Of a DNA stretch of 64,000 nucleotides, positions 35,170-47,582 are shown one piece after another. The DNA is from Isoetes taiwanensis (Eukaryota; Streptophyta; Lycopodiopsida; Isoetales; Isoetaceae): positions 11,112,818-11,176,817 of the forward strand of contig JAJEKV010000046.1 in the NCBI GenBank assembly GCA_021234155.1, given 5' to 3'. Position 1 is the first letter of the stretch, and every line of letters starts with the position of its first letter. Both the position numbers and the translations under genes were made by a program. Below the pieces are notes generated by a model. It ran no database searches and was not told where the DNA came from. It saw only the letters and a program-made list of their open reading frames with translations.

Positions 35170-35780
35170 TGTGGCAGGATCAAGTCTTGAATTAGATGAA
35201 GAGTTGAAGCTAATGGAGGTCCAAGCAATTATCAGTTGCAAGGTAGGGACAGTTATCAAGCTCAAACTTAGAGTTACGAGTCTTAGAGAGATATGGTTGT
35301 ATATGATACGAAATTATAAAGCAAAAACTTTGTCTCAAATAGATGTCTTGGAAAAACCGCTCATGAACTGCATGACAAAGATAATATAACCGAGTTCTTT
35401 GAGAAATTTGACTCCATCATTGCAGATTTAGAAGGAGCAGGAGTGGCTTTGAATGATCAGTATCAGCTTCTGGCCATATCAAGGGCAGTTTCTCACAATA
35501 CTCAGTTGGAAACCTTACTAAGAAATGTGGCAAAATCCAAGGATCATGCAATTCAGATGGTAAGAACAAAGTTTGAACAAGGAAAAATGATAAATGATGA
35601 TGATGATGAAGCCTCTGAAGTTCTGTTTGCTGGAAAGTACAAGAGTAAGAAAAATTCTACTGTCAAAAGGAAGGTAGGATCATGCTATAACTCTAACAAC
35701 TATGGACATTTCAAGTCAACTGTCCGAATCAAGGTAAAGAGATTATTTGTTTTAACTGTTTCAAAACAGCTCAAACGGTA
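35170..35780 (+). pseudogene. Copia-type Gag remnant
   Basis: Two broken frames follow a copia-like primer site. They read LREIWLYMIRNYKAKTLSQI, then after a stop and shift TEFFEKFDSIIADLEGAGV, DQYQLLAISRA and a lysine-rich tail with a damaged zinc knuckle (CYNSNNYGHFKSTV). This matches the UBN2-type Gag of plant copia elements. At about 35780 the sequence changes abruptly to a Ty3-type Gag, so the copia pol is missing. Confidence 0.65.
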
Positions 35781-35789
35781 GACTTTCAG

Positions 35790-36864
35790 TGGTAAGGATA
35801 CCACGGTGAGGATGCTGATGCATGGTTAAAGGGTATTGAGTTCTATTTTGAAGTAAAGAAAATCCCAGAGCTGCGAAAGGCAACTATTGCTGATATGTTG
35901 CTGACTGGACCTGCTAAGATATGGTGGGATGAGTATAAGAAAGATAATCTTTTGGTTCTGAGCCAAATTTCATGGGATACTTTTAAGGACGCTTTCAAAC
36001 TCCATTACCTAGCTAGTTTTGAACTGAAGCAAATGAACAAATTTCAGAATCTTGTTCAAGAGGACACTGTGGAGGGATATGCCAATAAGTTCAGGGCACT
36101 GCAGCCATATGGACCTACTATGACTGTGGCACAGTTAGCCGATAAGTTTATTCGTGGGTTGAAACCAACGTATTTTTGCCTAGCTTGGAAGAAGCTATAA
36201 GAGTTTCCAAGTTTAAAGAGCAAGTCTAGGATAGGATTAAGCAGAGCCGGGAAGAAGCAGCCAAACATTGGCAACCTGCAAAGGAAAATCTTCCTAACCA
36301 GAGAGAGAGGGGTTTTGTTGCTCCTGGTGGTCCTGGTGGAAATGTACGTCCTATGCCTGCAAGGCAGACAAATGCACCAGCTCAGATGAGTCAGGAGGAA
36401 CGAGAACGATGTCAGGAAGGATTATGTTTCTTCTGCAAGAGCCTGGGCATAATGCGGCACGTTGTCCCCGTAAATTGAGGAACATGAATAATGCTTGGCA
36501 GCAGGTTGCTGGAACTGCTGAGTATGACCAAAATGCTGCTTATGGGAACCGAGATAATCAGCCTCAGGCTAGTGGTGGGATGCCAGGAAATTGGAATCGA
36601 CGAGCGGCGAGCGCGCAGAGGTTGCTGGTCCATGAAACGCTCGTACTGAGGAGAGGCTTGCACGGGCCCAAGCTGTTACACTGGAAGAATAAAAAAACGG
36701 AACCAGATATGCGCGCCTATGCTATTGGTGGAGATCCTCCAGAGAATACCTTGCTACTGACGTTATCCATCTTCCAGGTAGCATTCAAACACAATCTTTC
36801 CATTTTCTGATTGACAGTGGTAGTATGTATAATTTCATTTCACCTAGATTGGTTGATCAGTTGT
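35790..36864 (+). pseudogene. Ty3-type Gag and start of protease, chimeric remnant
   Basis: The frame begins DADAWLKGIEFYFEVKKIPE and continues LLTGPAKIWWDEYKK, WDTFKDAFKLHYLASFE and ADKFIRGLKPTYF, the retrotransposon Gag domain of Ty3 elements of a different lineage from element 1. After a stop at about 36198 comes a basic, glutamine-rich region and one CCHC knuckle (CFFCKSLGHNAARC in the right frame, about 36426-36470). A retropepsin start with the active-site motif FLIDSGSMYNFIS lies at about 36806-36845. At about 36865 the protease changes, mid-domain, into that of the element 1 family. Stops and shifts make it inactive. Confidence 0.75.
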
Positions 36865-39800
36865 GCTTTAGGAGGATATACCTTCTCAAATGTGTTACTT
36901 GATGGGGGATCCCCCCTAAACATCATGCCATATCATATTATGAAGAAGTGTGGTTTCGAGGTGGACAAGAAAGCTTCTATATTACTAAGATCCTTTTATA
37001 ATGCCAAGATTACTCCTGTTGGTATGGTGACTAAAGTGCCTGTTAACACAGAGGGCATAACTGTAGCTGCTAACTTTATTGTAGTGGCTTTTGAAGATAT
37101 AGGGAATGAATCTGACATTTATGATTTACTTTTAGGGAGGAGATGGTTGGCCACTGTAAATGCTAGGCCAGTCTGGTCTCAAGGGAGATGCACCATCTCC
37201 AATGGCTCTCAAACTGCTACAATCTACAATCAAGATGGCTCCTATGGCTCCAAAGAAGAGGTAAACTTTATTAAGGAAATGTTAATTGAAGAACCCTTGG
37301 GATCTTACAGAATAAAAAACATAAGACCAAAGAATTATGAAATGGTTCCTCTTATTATGGAATGTGCACCCCCCAGCAAACAAGGACCATCAGGATAGGT
37401 ATTTCTAAAAAATTAAATATTGCATCATCTGCTGCTATTTTGAAAGATTCTTCTCACAAACTCTTAGCTAAAGTAGGAAGAATCTTTCCCCAAGTCACTT
37501 CTAATGTAGCAGAATATAAGGCTTTGATTGCAGGTCTTCAGGAGGCCAAAGCTATGGATATTGCTAACATCTACATCTATGGTGACTCACAACTAATTTG
37601 TAGACAAGTTTCAGGAGATTACCAAACAAAAAATGAAGATATGGAGCTCTTAAAAAATCAAGCAATGGGAGTACTCTCGAGTTTTGCTTCATGGGAGATC
37701 ACTCACATACCAAGAGAGAAAAATTTGGAAGCTGATGCCTTATGTAGGGAGACTCTCATGTCACATTTAACTGAGGGAGCTATTCCAGAAGAAGACCTTG
37801 ATGCTAGTGAGGTAAAAGCACTTTGCCCTATTTTAACCATTAATGCATTAGAGGAAAAGGACACTGAAGAGATTGCAATCACAAAAAATGGTAAGACTAG
37901 AACTCTGTTTGTTGGAGATTTGATTGAATATCAAAATAGGGAGAATATACAAATGTTTTTTGAGGAAAGGAAGGATGTATTTGCCTGGGATTATTCTGAG
38001 CTCACTGGCATTAAAACTGAGGTATGCCAATTTGAAATTAAGATCAAAGAAGGTTGTAAACATGTTTTTCAAAAACTGAGGAGAATTAATGCTTCATTGA
38101 TGGGACTAATCAAAGATGAGTTGGATAAAATGCTAGATGCAGGTGTTATCATTGAAATCATTAATCCAGAATGGGTATCTTGCATTGTGCCTGTAGAGAA
38201 AAAAAGTGGTGCCTTAAGAATTTGCATTGATTATCGAGATCTCAACAAAGCCACCATCAAGGACTGTTACCCTTTGCCTTTTTTAGAAGAAATCTTATAT
38301 GATGTAGCAGGAAAAGAGGTGTACTCATTTTTAGATGGATTTTCAGGATTCGACCAAATTGGCATTAAAGAGGAAGATCAGCCAAAGACCTCTTTTATTA
38401 CCCCTTGGGGAACTTATGCAATGAAAAGGATGCCTTTCGGATTAATGAATGTACCTGCCACCTTCCAAAGAGCTATGGATGTTATCTTTAGACCTATGTC
38501 TCCTCAAGAATTCAGGGTTTACTTAGATGATCTTTGTTTAGGATCTCATCCTACTAATCGTCTGGAATTGCTTGCAAAAATATGCTCTTTGTGCAGGGAT
38601 TCTGGAGTCAACCTTAATCCAAAGAAGTGTATCTTTTTTGCATCCAAGGGGCAACTTTTGGGGCATGAGGTGTCCAACAATGGTATACAAGTGGCACAAG
38701 AAAAGGTTGAAGCTCTCAAAAAACTGGTACCCCCTAGGAATTTGAAGCAAGTCAAAAGTTTTATTGGCATGACTAGTTTTCTTAGAATGTATATTCCTAA
38801 ATTTGCTCATATTACAAGTCCTATTTCCAAATTGACAAGAATAGGCAAGATCTCCAAATCTGAGAGCAAATATGTCCCTGTCACATGGTCACCAGATTGC
38901 CAAGAATCTTTTGAATTTCTTATAAAGTCCATTTGTGAAGCTACTCTTTTAAAAAAAAACCTGATTTGGATATGCCATTTGAGGTTTATATTACCATCAC
39001 TAAGAAGGCTATAGGTTTAGCTATTCTACAGGACAAACATACCATAGCTTTTGCTAGCAAACAATGGAGCTCAACTGAAGAAAAGTACACCAGATTGGAA
39101 AAGAGTGATGCTGCTCTTATGTTCCTCATTGACAGACAAGGTCACATGCTATTAAAGAGTGCTGTCCAAGTTTACATGAAACAAAATCCAATGGGACTGT
39201 TATTTGGTAAAGCTACTTCTAAACCAAAAATTCAAAGATGGGCTTGTAAGTTACAAACCTTTGATATTTCCATTAAAGAATTACATCAGGTAAAGAGTCC
39301 CAGTCTTTATTTGCCTTACATTTTCTTTGACCATGAAGATACAGTAGAGGTTGTCGACTTTGTGGATGCCTTAGCTTATTTGCAGGCAAATGATGAAAAG
39401 CAGATCCAACAGGATTGGCAGCAATCTATTAGGAATTTTCTACAATTCAAAGAGATGCCCTCAGGCCTGACTTCGAGCCAGCAAAGGAGATTTAAAGAAA
39501 AATGTAGGCAATTTAAAATGATTAATGATGTTTTATGTAAAGTCAACACAGATGGACTATTACTGAGGTGTGTCAGTGAAGAAGAATCTGCTTTGATCAT
39601 TAAAGAAATGCATGAAGGAGTATGTGGAGGCCATTTTGCTGGAGACACTACTGCCAAGAAAATCCTCAGGTCAGGATACTATTGGCCTACAGTTTTTAAA
39701 GATTGTTATACTGCTATAAAGTCTTGTCACAAGTGTCAGATATTTGGCAAAAGGATCCTCCTTCCAGCTGCATTGAATCCCATCATTTCTCCAGGACCCT

Positions 39801-40696
39801 TTCAAATATGGGGATTGGATTATATTGGCCCTATTAACCCTCCTTCTGCAGGACAACATCAGCATATTATTGTAGCCACAGATTATTTTACTAAGTGAGC
39901 AGAAGCTATTCCTTTAAGACAGGCCAATGCCATTACAACTGCAAAGTTTTTACATGAATATATCTGTGCATGGTTTGGTATCCCTTTACAATTGCACTCT
40001 GATAGAGGTACTCCCTTTGTGAATGAAGTTATTGCTAACTTGTTGACTATTCTTAAGGTCAAACATACTAAGAGTTCCTCCTATTAACCCCAAGGTAATG
40101 GTCAAGCAAAAGCTACTAATAAAGTTTTGAAAGGTATTTTGCAGAAGAAAGTGGATGACAACCAAAAGGATTGGCACTTCAAATTGGTGGATGCTCTTTG
40201 GGCTTATAGGGTCACTATTAAAGCAGCCACCACTCATACACCCTTCAACTTAGTTTATGACATTGAAGCTGTGCTTCCAGTTGAGCTTGAGCTCCCATAT
40301 CTAAGGTTAGCTCACAACCTATGTTTACCCTTTGAATATGCCTTGCAGGAAAGGTTGGACACCCTTTTGCATTTATAAGAATATAGGATGGAAGCTGAGA
40401 ATGCCAATCTGCTAAAAAAAGCCAAGGATTTGGCTGCTTTCAACGCTGCTCATAAAATACAAGGGACTTTCAAGACAGGAGAGCGAGTTCTAAAATGGAA
40501 TAAACCAAGGGAAGACTCAGCTAGTAAGTTTGAAAATCTTTGGGAAGGTCCCTATGAGGTGTTGGAACCTGCAGGCACCAATTCTTATTGGTTAAAAGAA
40601 TTAACTTCAGGGGTGCCACTTCCAAACCCCATCACTACTATCCACTTGAAAAGGTACTGGGATCAGCATATATGCTTGTCCCTTTTTATGCTTTAG
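36865..40696 (+). pseudogene. Pol of element 2
   Basis: The protease has LLDGGSPLNIM (36894-36926). The extra RNase H (about 37396-37745) keeps AEYKALIAGL, IYGDSQLIC and EADAL, but a deletion at about 37392 has removed the FLWFDG segment with the first catalytic Asp. The reverse transcriptase (about 37990-38600) is well preserved with CIDYRDLNKA, YSFLDGFSGF and YLDDLCLG, and reads through the Cys codon that is a stop in element 1. The degenerate RNase H (about 38966-39290) follows after a small frameshift. Integrase has the HHCC zinc motif (39604-39740) and the catalytic residues in GLDYIGP and HSDRGTPF, but stops lie at 39896 (Trp to TGA), 40085 and 40376. It cannot make active enzyme. Confidence 0.85.
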
Positions 40697-41520
40697 AACT
40701 TAAATAAGTTAGAATTAGAGTTAATATTAGATAAGTTAGATTTCATTTTGCTTTGATTTCTAGAATTAATGTTTTCATTGAGTTCATGTTTGCAGCTAGC
40801 CAGAGTAAAGGATATACTATCAAACAATTCCAAGACAAGGATCTCTACTAATGATTTGCCAAGTGTCATCTGCAGGAGCACCCTTCTTCCATCCACATTC
40901 ATCTGCCTTACTGTGGTCCTACCCTCCATCTAGCCATCTATTCTTCATTCCATTCCCCTAAACATGCACTCTGCAAATTCAGCTTCACCATCATGGCAGA
41001 GTTGCAAGGATTAAGATTAACTTGTTTATGTGTTTCCATGACAGGTGCATCCTTTTTCCATCTATATTCATCTGTCATAAGTGATCCTGCCATTTATTTA
41101 GACTCCTCACTCTTGTTTTCATTCCCAAAAAAGCACTCTGAATTTCAGCTTCACCACCATAGCAGAGTTGCAATTGTTTGAAGAAAAGACATGCATTTCC
41201 TTGTTTTGGCGAGATCTCAGCACTAGCACATTCATTTTATCTCCTTACACCCTTCACACTTCATTCACACCATCTTCTTATCATCCTCATACTTATTTTC
41301 ATCTTTATCCACTCATCACACTCTATGCATACCATATTACTACCATATTCACACTCATTACACTCACCTCATCTCATTACCACCACAACATCACCACACT
41401 CACACTCATTTCATCTCACTTTCATTCAAAGACACTTGACATCTGTTGAAGATCCCTCCATGCATTCATTTTTGGCATTTTATGGCTGAGGGGACCAGCC
41501 ATTTTCTTGTTTTGGCGAGA

Positions 41521-43461
41521 TATTGCCTCCAAAGGGCAACACACTAATTGTTGGTCTATGCATTAAAGCTATGTCAACTTATTTTGAAAGACTAGGTCCA
41601 AGTTTGGAAGAATTTGTTAGTCAACATTGATGTGAAGGACCAAGGTGCTCCATCTAATGTCAAATATTCAAGGTCAAACATCATGAGAGGTACTTCATTT
41701 AAAGTCAAAGGCTTAGCCAAGAACATGCTCTAGAATGATCTGGGATATGAAGTTTGGAAGATGCTATTTGAAGTTTGGAAGATAGAGTTTGGAAGACCCC
41801 ATGGTATATAGTTTCTAATTTTAGCTTTGTACTTCACCCCACTACCTCCATTCTTGCACCTTTGGCTCAACATTGCTCTCACACCTATTGTTTATTCCTT
41901 TGCCATGCTCACTTTGCCATAATTACCATTTTGCCCAATTCCTTTGCCATTTCCTTCAAATATCACTACATTGCCTATTCAAAAAACTATTTAAGCCTTT
42001 GTTTCAAAGATATCATCCCCTTTTTTTTTATTATTACTTTTATCACCTTAATTGCCCTTCATAATTTCTCTTGCCTCTATTCCTACTTCATCATACTCTT
42101 ATTGGTATATTCTAAGCCTTGTCAAAAGATGCCCAAAAGATTCTACATCCCTTGCACGTGTGGAAAATCTTCCCTATGGTTGAAAAGATAGAACTTCTTC
42201 TAAATATTCCATAGGAAAATATCCTTAAACCATTGGCCAAGATTTTTAAATGCTAAAATACAGCATATTCTGGGCATATTCCTTCAAAAATACGGGACCG
42301 TATCGCGAAAAACATTCGAAAATACTGCTGATGAACCCTAAAATTAGAAACCCGGCTCGAATCACGCCATCCCGCGCTCCATTCACCCTGGCATCATCCT
42401 AATCTTGAATTCCGGAACCTAAGCAACAATTTAAGCCTAAATTTATTACCTGAAATCACTGGAATCGAAATTCAAAACTATATACAGGGGAAACACAACC
42501 ACAACATTTTTCGAAGGCCCAGACGCACTCAAATCCGACATTGATCAATGCTGAGCATGACCTGAAAGATTCTTGAAGTCCCTGAGCATTCCTCGACTGG
42601 ATTTGCAAAGATCTAGTTGATATTACCTTCAAAAAATCATCTTATGATTTATGATGGATATTTTACGGTATTTGAAGCTCTGAAGCATCATTATCTATTG
42701 TTATTGTGATTTACTTACCTTCATATCAATATAATTTGACTGCCAAGTTGATAAATCTATCTCTGATACTTTTCTTAGCAATTCTTGCCTCAAAATATTT
42801 TATAGAAAATTCCTGAGTGTCCCAAAGCATTATTGGCCTACTTGCCATCCATCCTTGGATCATTTGTGAGCTAAAGGCTTTGAAAAGACCAAAAAATACC
42901 ATATCTAGTTCAAGTTAGAAAAAATCAACATTCTGTTCTGATCATTTTTTACTGTATTTTGTCAAATCTAGTCTCAAAAAATACTTCCAGATTTCCAAAT
43001 AAAATTTTGACTGCATGTCTCTCTTTCTCATCATCATTAGAGTACATTTGCTTTGGAATTTCTCAAAAATATGCTCAGCAACTCCAAATCTCATTTTCTG
43101 ATTTTCATAGTTTGACCTTTATTGACCAATTTTTGACCTCACTTTGAGATCGAATATCTCTCAGATTTATAGTCTGACTTGGTCAGAAACTTTGTCATTG
43201 GATTCTCATAACTTTTTGTGCTAGTCTGAAGCAGTTGACCCAAAAAATCACTCCATTTTTCATCACTACAACCATTTGAGTAAAGGCTTCATTTTCTGGA
43301 AATGGGAAAGGTATAACACTTTGAGTTTTTTGAACTTTTTTCTGGATTTATCTTGTATAGACTGATCACCTTAAGTGATCTGGAGGTTCTAACCCCAATT
43401 TGAGTGTAAACTCAGGTTGGTTCCTTGCGTTTGACCCTTTAAGCCAGGTTTAGGGTCAACA
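41521..43461 (+). repeat. LTR of element 2, possibly shared with element 3
   Basis: The 1941-bp LTR begins TATTGCCTCCAAAGG, a mutated TGTTGCCCCCAAAGG, and ends GGGTCAACA. It aligns in reverse with the LTRs of element 1, but with clearly more differences. It is followed at once by gag codons of element 3, with primer site and leader missing. Confidence 0.85.
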
Positions 43462-46400
43462 ATGCCTTGCCACTACTTTGAGTTAAACATGCCAATTCCT
43501 CTTCCTACATTTGATCCAAGTATGAATGCGAATAATTTCTTGAAGACTTTTGAGAAATACTATCAGGAATATGGACACAAAAAAGGATTCAAGAATTCAA
43601 GAAATTCAAGAAATGCTTCAAAAATGATGAAGTTAGAGCATGATTGGAATATGTCATGAGCTTAGGTGCTAATTCATGGGATGAAATAGTCAAGAAATTC
43701 TTGGCAAGGTTTGGTAAGCTACTTGATCCCCAAGATTTAATCTTTGAGTTGCAAACCTTTCACATTAAACATGGAGAGAGTGTGGATCAATATGTTGAAA
43801 GGTTTAATCTGTATCTAGTCAAATGCCAAGTGTGCCTAACCACACTTTGCATCTGGTTGCTTCATTTATTAGAGGTTTGAGCAGCAGACCAAGAAAACAC
43901 AGAAAAATGCTTAAGATACAAAAGCGAGAAGGATTTGATACTATACACAAAGCCTTCACCAAAGCTACTAAAATTGCTGACATGATTTCCTATCTTCCTG
44001 ATGATATGCACTCACCTCATGATCCTTTCTTTCCAAATTATGAGCACGAGTACATGGGACCTGGACCAGTGCTAATCTATGTTGTTCAAAAGGATAAGAA
44101 AAAGTGAAAGATGGAAGATCCAGAGGGTCCTGTGGCTGACCTCAGAGCTGAAATATCTAAAGTCTTTGAAGCATTGGTTGAAGCTACAAAACAGCTCCAA
44201 GAAATGAAGAGTTCAAGACCCGAGAAGAGGATATACCCTCCATGTGCTCATTGCTCAAAAAATACTCATTCATCATATTATTGTTGGTACAGACCATGCA
44301 CCAAATGTGGTAAGAGATGGCATTTTGGTAAAGAATGTCCTGTTTGTGCTTTTTGCAAAGCAATAGGTCATTATGAGGATATATGCAGTGTCAAAGAGTA
44401 CTTTGCTAGGCAAGAAAAGGCCCAAACTAATGAGCCAAGTGCTTTAGTTAGATTTGTGCAGGAAATTGAAGATCAGGAGGAGATCATGGTTGTCCATACC
44501 AGAGGAATGAATAATTCAAAGGATAAAGAACAAATTCAGATCAATGAGGAAACTTATGTACCCAAGTTTAAGGAAAATAAGCCAAATCAGGTTGTGCCTC
44601 CTCCCCCTTGTCAAAAATACTTGAAGAAGGATAAGGAGAGAGGATTTTGAATCTTTGTTAAAAAATTCCAAGATTAGTGTGGATTTGCTAACTTTGCTTA
44701 AGATTGCCCCATCTTATAGAAAAAAGGTTTTGAATCTAACCAAAGAGGATGAAGTGGCTCTTACAAATCACATTGAGGAGCATGTGTTGACCCAAGAAGA
44801 CTATGATCCAAGAGCTTTTACAGTGTGTGGCGAGAATGGATAAAAAAGTAGTAAACAAAGTACTGCTAGATGGAGGGTCACCACTCAATGTGATGCCTCA
44901 TCATATTATGAGAGTATGTGGTCTGGAAATTGATAAGAAGGCTCCCATGGTGCTAAAGTCTTTTTCCAATACTAAAATTAACCTTGTGGGAATTGTGAGC
45001 AATGTGCCAATCGATGTAGAAGGAATCATTGTGGCTGCTAATTTTGTGGTTGTTGCATTTGAAGGTATTGATGAAAAATCTGACATTTATAACCTGCTCA
45101 TGGGAAGGAAATGATTGTCCACAGTGGATGCAAGGCCTGTATGGTCAAGAGGAGAATGCATCATATCCACTGGGAGAAAGAAGGTAACTCTCTACAATAA
45201 GGTTGAAGAATTTGAAGCTCTGAATTTCATTGAAGAAGATATTTTGGTGCCAAATCCCTGTGGTGAATATGAGCTTGCGGCCTCTGATCAAATACCAGAA
45301 CCAAGACTGTCTATTGAGGTGAACTCATCTAAAGGGGAAAACTTTGTTTTTTTATAGTTTGATAGTGGCGTCTCTAAAAGATTGAGTGTGGCTTCTTCTG
45401 CCGCAATTCTCAAGGATTCTTCCAATAGGTTATTGGCTAAAGTAGGCAGGATTGGATTTTTTCTAACATCACTTTTAACATGGGAGAATATAAAGCACTT
45501 ATAGCAGGATTGCAAGAAGCCAAGCATCTAGGTACGAGAAAAATTGTTATTTTTGGTCACTCACAATTGGTTTGTAGACAGGTCTTGGGAGAATATCAAG
45601 CCAAAAAGAAAGATATGATCTTGCTGAGAGATCAAGCATTGGAAGAATTGGCAGGCTTTGGTCATGGAAATTGTGCCATCTGCCAAGAGAGCAAAATTGT
45701 GAAACAGATGCATTGTGCAGGAGTGTTCTACTTGAACATTTGGCTGAAGGAGCAATAAAGGAGGAGGACTTAGAAAGAGATGACCTACAGCAGCTTTATC
45801 CAATCTTGGTCATAAATGCAAGTGAAGAAAAATAGGTGAAAGAGGTAAAAGTTAAAAAAAAAAGGGTCAAGATAGAACATTGTATGTTGGCGACTTGTCC
45901 AAGGAAGAAGATGAATATTTTGTTGCTAAATTCTTTGATGAATGGAAAGATGTGTTTGCTTGAGATTATAATGAGTTGATTGGTGTTGACAAAGGTATGT
46001 GTGAATTTGAGAAAAAGATTAAAGAAGGTATGAAGCCCGTCATGCAGAAACTAAGGAGGATAAATGCATCTTTGCTTAGCCTGATCAAAGAAGAGTTGTA
46101 TAAAATGAAAGATGCTGGTGTGACATCAGAGATAGTAAATCCAGAATGGTTGTCTTGCATCATGTGGAAAAAAAGACCAAAACCATTAGAATTGATTATA
46201 GGGATTTAAGCAAGGCAACTATCAAGGATTGTTACCCTCTACCCTTCTTGGAGGAAGTTTTGCATGCTGTTGCAGGTAAAGAAATGTATTCTTTCTTAGA
46301 TGGCTTTTAACAGGATTCAATCAAATCAGTGTCAGCGAGGAGGATCATCCCAAGGCTTCTTTTACCACACCATGAAAAACATTTGCAATGAGAAGAATGC

Positions 46401-47582
46401 CCTTTGGATTCATGAATGCATCAGCAACATTTCAAAGAGCAATGGACACTATTTTCAAGGATATGCCTCCCACAACATTTCGAGTTTTCTTAGATGATTT
46501 GTGTTTAAGCACTTCTAGCAAGGATCATTTTGCTTATCTTACTAAATTATTTGCCATGTGCAGGAAGGGAGGTGTGAGTCTAAATCCTAAGAAGTGTGTC
46601 TTCGTGTGCTCAAAAGGAGATTTGCTAGAACATGAGGTATCCACCAAAGGCATCCAAGTTGCTGAAAACAAAATAGAAGCCTTGAAGAAACTTGCTCCTC
46701 CCAAAACACTCAAGTAGGTTAAAAGCTTCTTAGGTATGACTAGCTTTTTGAGAATGTATGTTCCTCACTTTTCACACACTATTAGTCCCATTTTCAATCT
46801 CACCAAGGTTGAGAAGTTTTCAAAAAATGAGAGCAAACATATATTAGTGGATTGGAATGAAAGTTGTCAAGAATCCTTTGACAAGATTATAGATGCTATA
46901 TGCCATTCTATCTTGCTGAAACCTCCAGATTTTGAGAAGTCTTTCAAAGCTTACATTACTATCATAAAGAAGGCCATAGGTTTGGCATTGCTTCAAGAAG
47001 ACAACATTATTTTCTTTGCAAGCAAAATGTGGTCTGATACTAAACTTAGATATCCCAGATTTGAAAAAAGTGCAGCTGCTTTGATGTTCTTATAATAGAT
47101 AGACAAGGTTATCTCTTGCAAAATAGTCACACTCAAGTTTTTATGAAGCAGAACCCCATGTCTCTTCTCTTTGAAAAACAACAACCAAAGGCTAAGCTAT
47201 GTAGATGGGCATGCATAATTCAAACCTATAATATCAATGTGAAAATGGTCAATTAGTTGACAATCCTAGTGCCTACCTTCCCTATGCCTTGTTTGAACAT
47301 GAAGATCAAGAAAGTTTGGATGAAAATGACCATGCTATGGCTACTAACCTGGTTGCTTTGCATGAGAAAGCATTGGATTGGTAGTTTGACATTAGGAACT
47401 ACTTGGAGAACAATGCAGTGCCTAAGGATATGACCAGCAATCAAGAAAGAAGATTCAAAGAAAAATGCAAGAAGTTTACGCTAATAGGGGAAGTTTTGTG
47501 CAAAATTGACAAGGAAGGGGTGTTGTTAAGGTGTGTGGATACAGAGGAGGCCAAGATGATCATTGAAGCATGCCATGAAGGT
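43462..47582 (+). mobile_element. Ty3 element 3, degenerate gag-pol
   Basis: A fourth-frame mosaic of broken frames runs from Gag to the integrase zinc-binding region. Gag: ELNMPIPLPTFDPS, WDEIVKKFLARFGKL, three CCHC knuckles (about 44244-44387). Protease: LLDGGSPLNVMPHH (44867). Extra RNase H (about 45350-45760): FDSGVSKRLS, GEYKALIAGLQEA, and FGHSQLVCR, where the catalytic Asp of GDSQL is His. Reverse transcriptase (about 45976-46720): LRRINASLL, MPFGFMNASATFQ and FLDDLCLST. Degenerate RNase H (46736-47095). The coding similarity stops abruptly at 47583, in the integrase HHCC region (ACHEGV), where another element starts. Many stops and shifts make it long dead. Confidence 0.83.

Larger units (their letters stand above)
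36865..43461 (+). mobile_element. Ty3 element 2, 5' part replaced, 3' LTR present
   Basis: From the protease to the 3' LTR this copy aligns with element 1 in the opposite orientation. Its Gag and 5' LTR are absent; instead the segment is fused at 36865 to another element's Gag and protease start. It retains protease, extra RNase H, reverse transcriptase, degenerate RNase H, integrase, the 3' noncoding repeats and an LTR at 41521-43461. Directly after the LTR a related gag begins, so this LTR may be shared with element 3. Confidence 0.85.
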
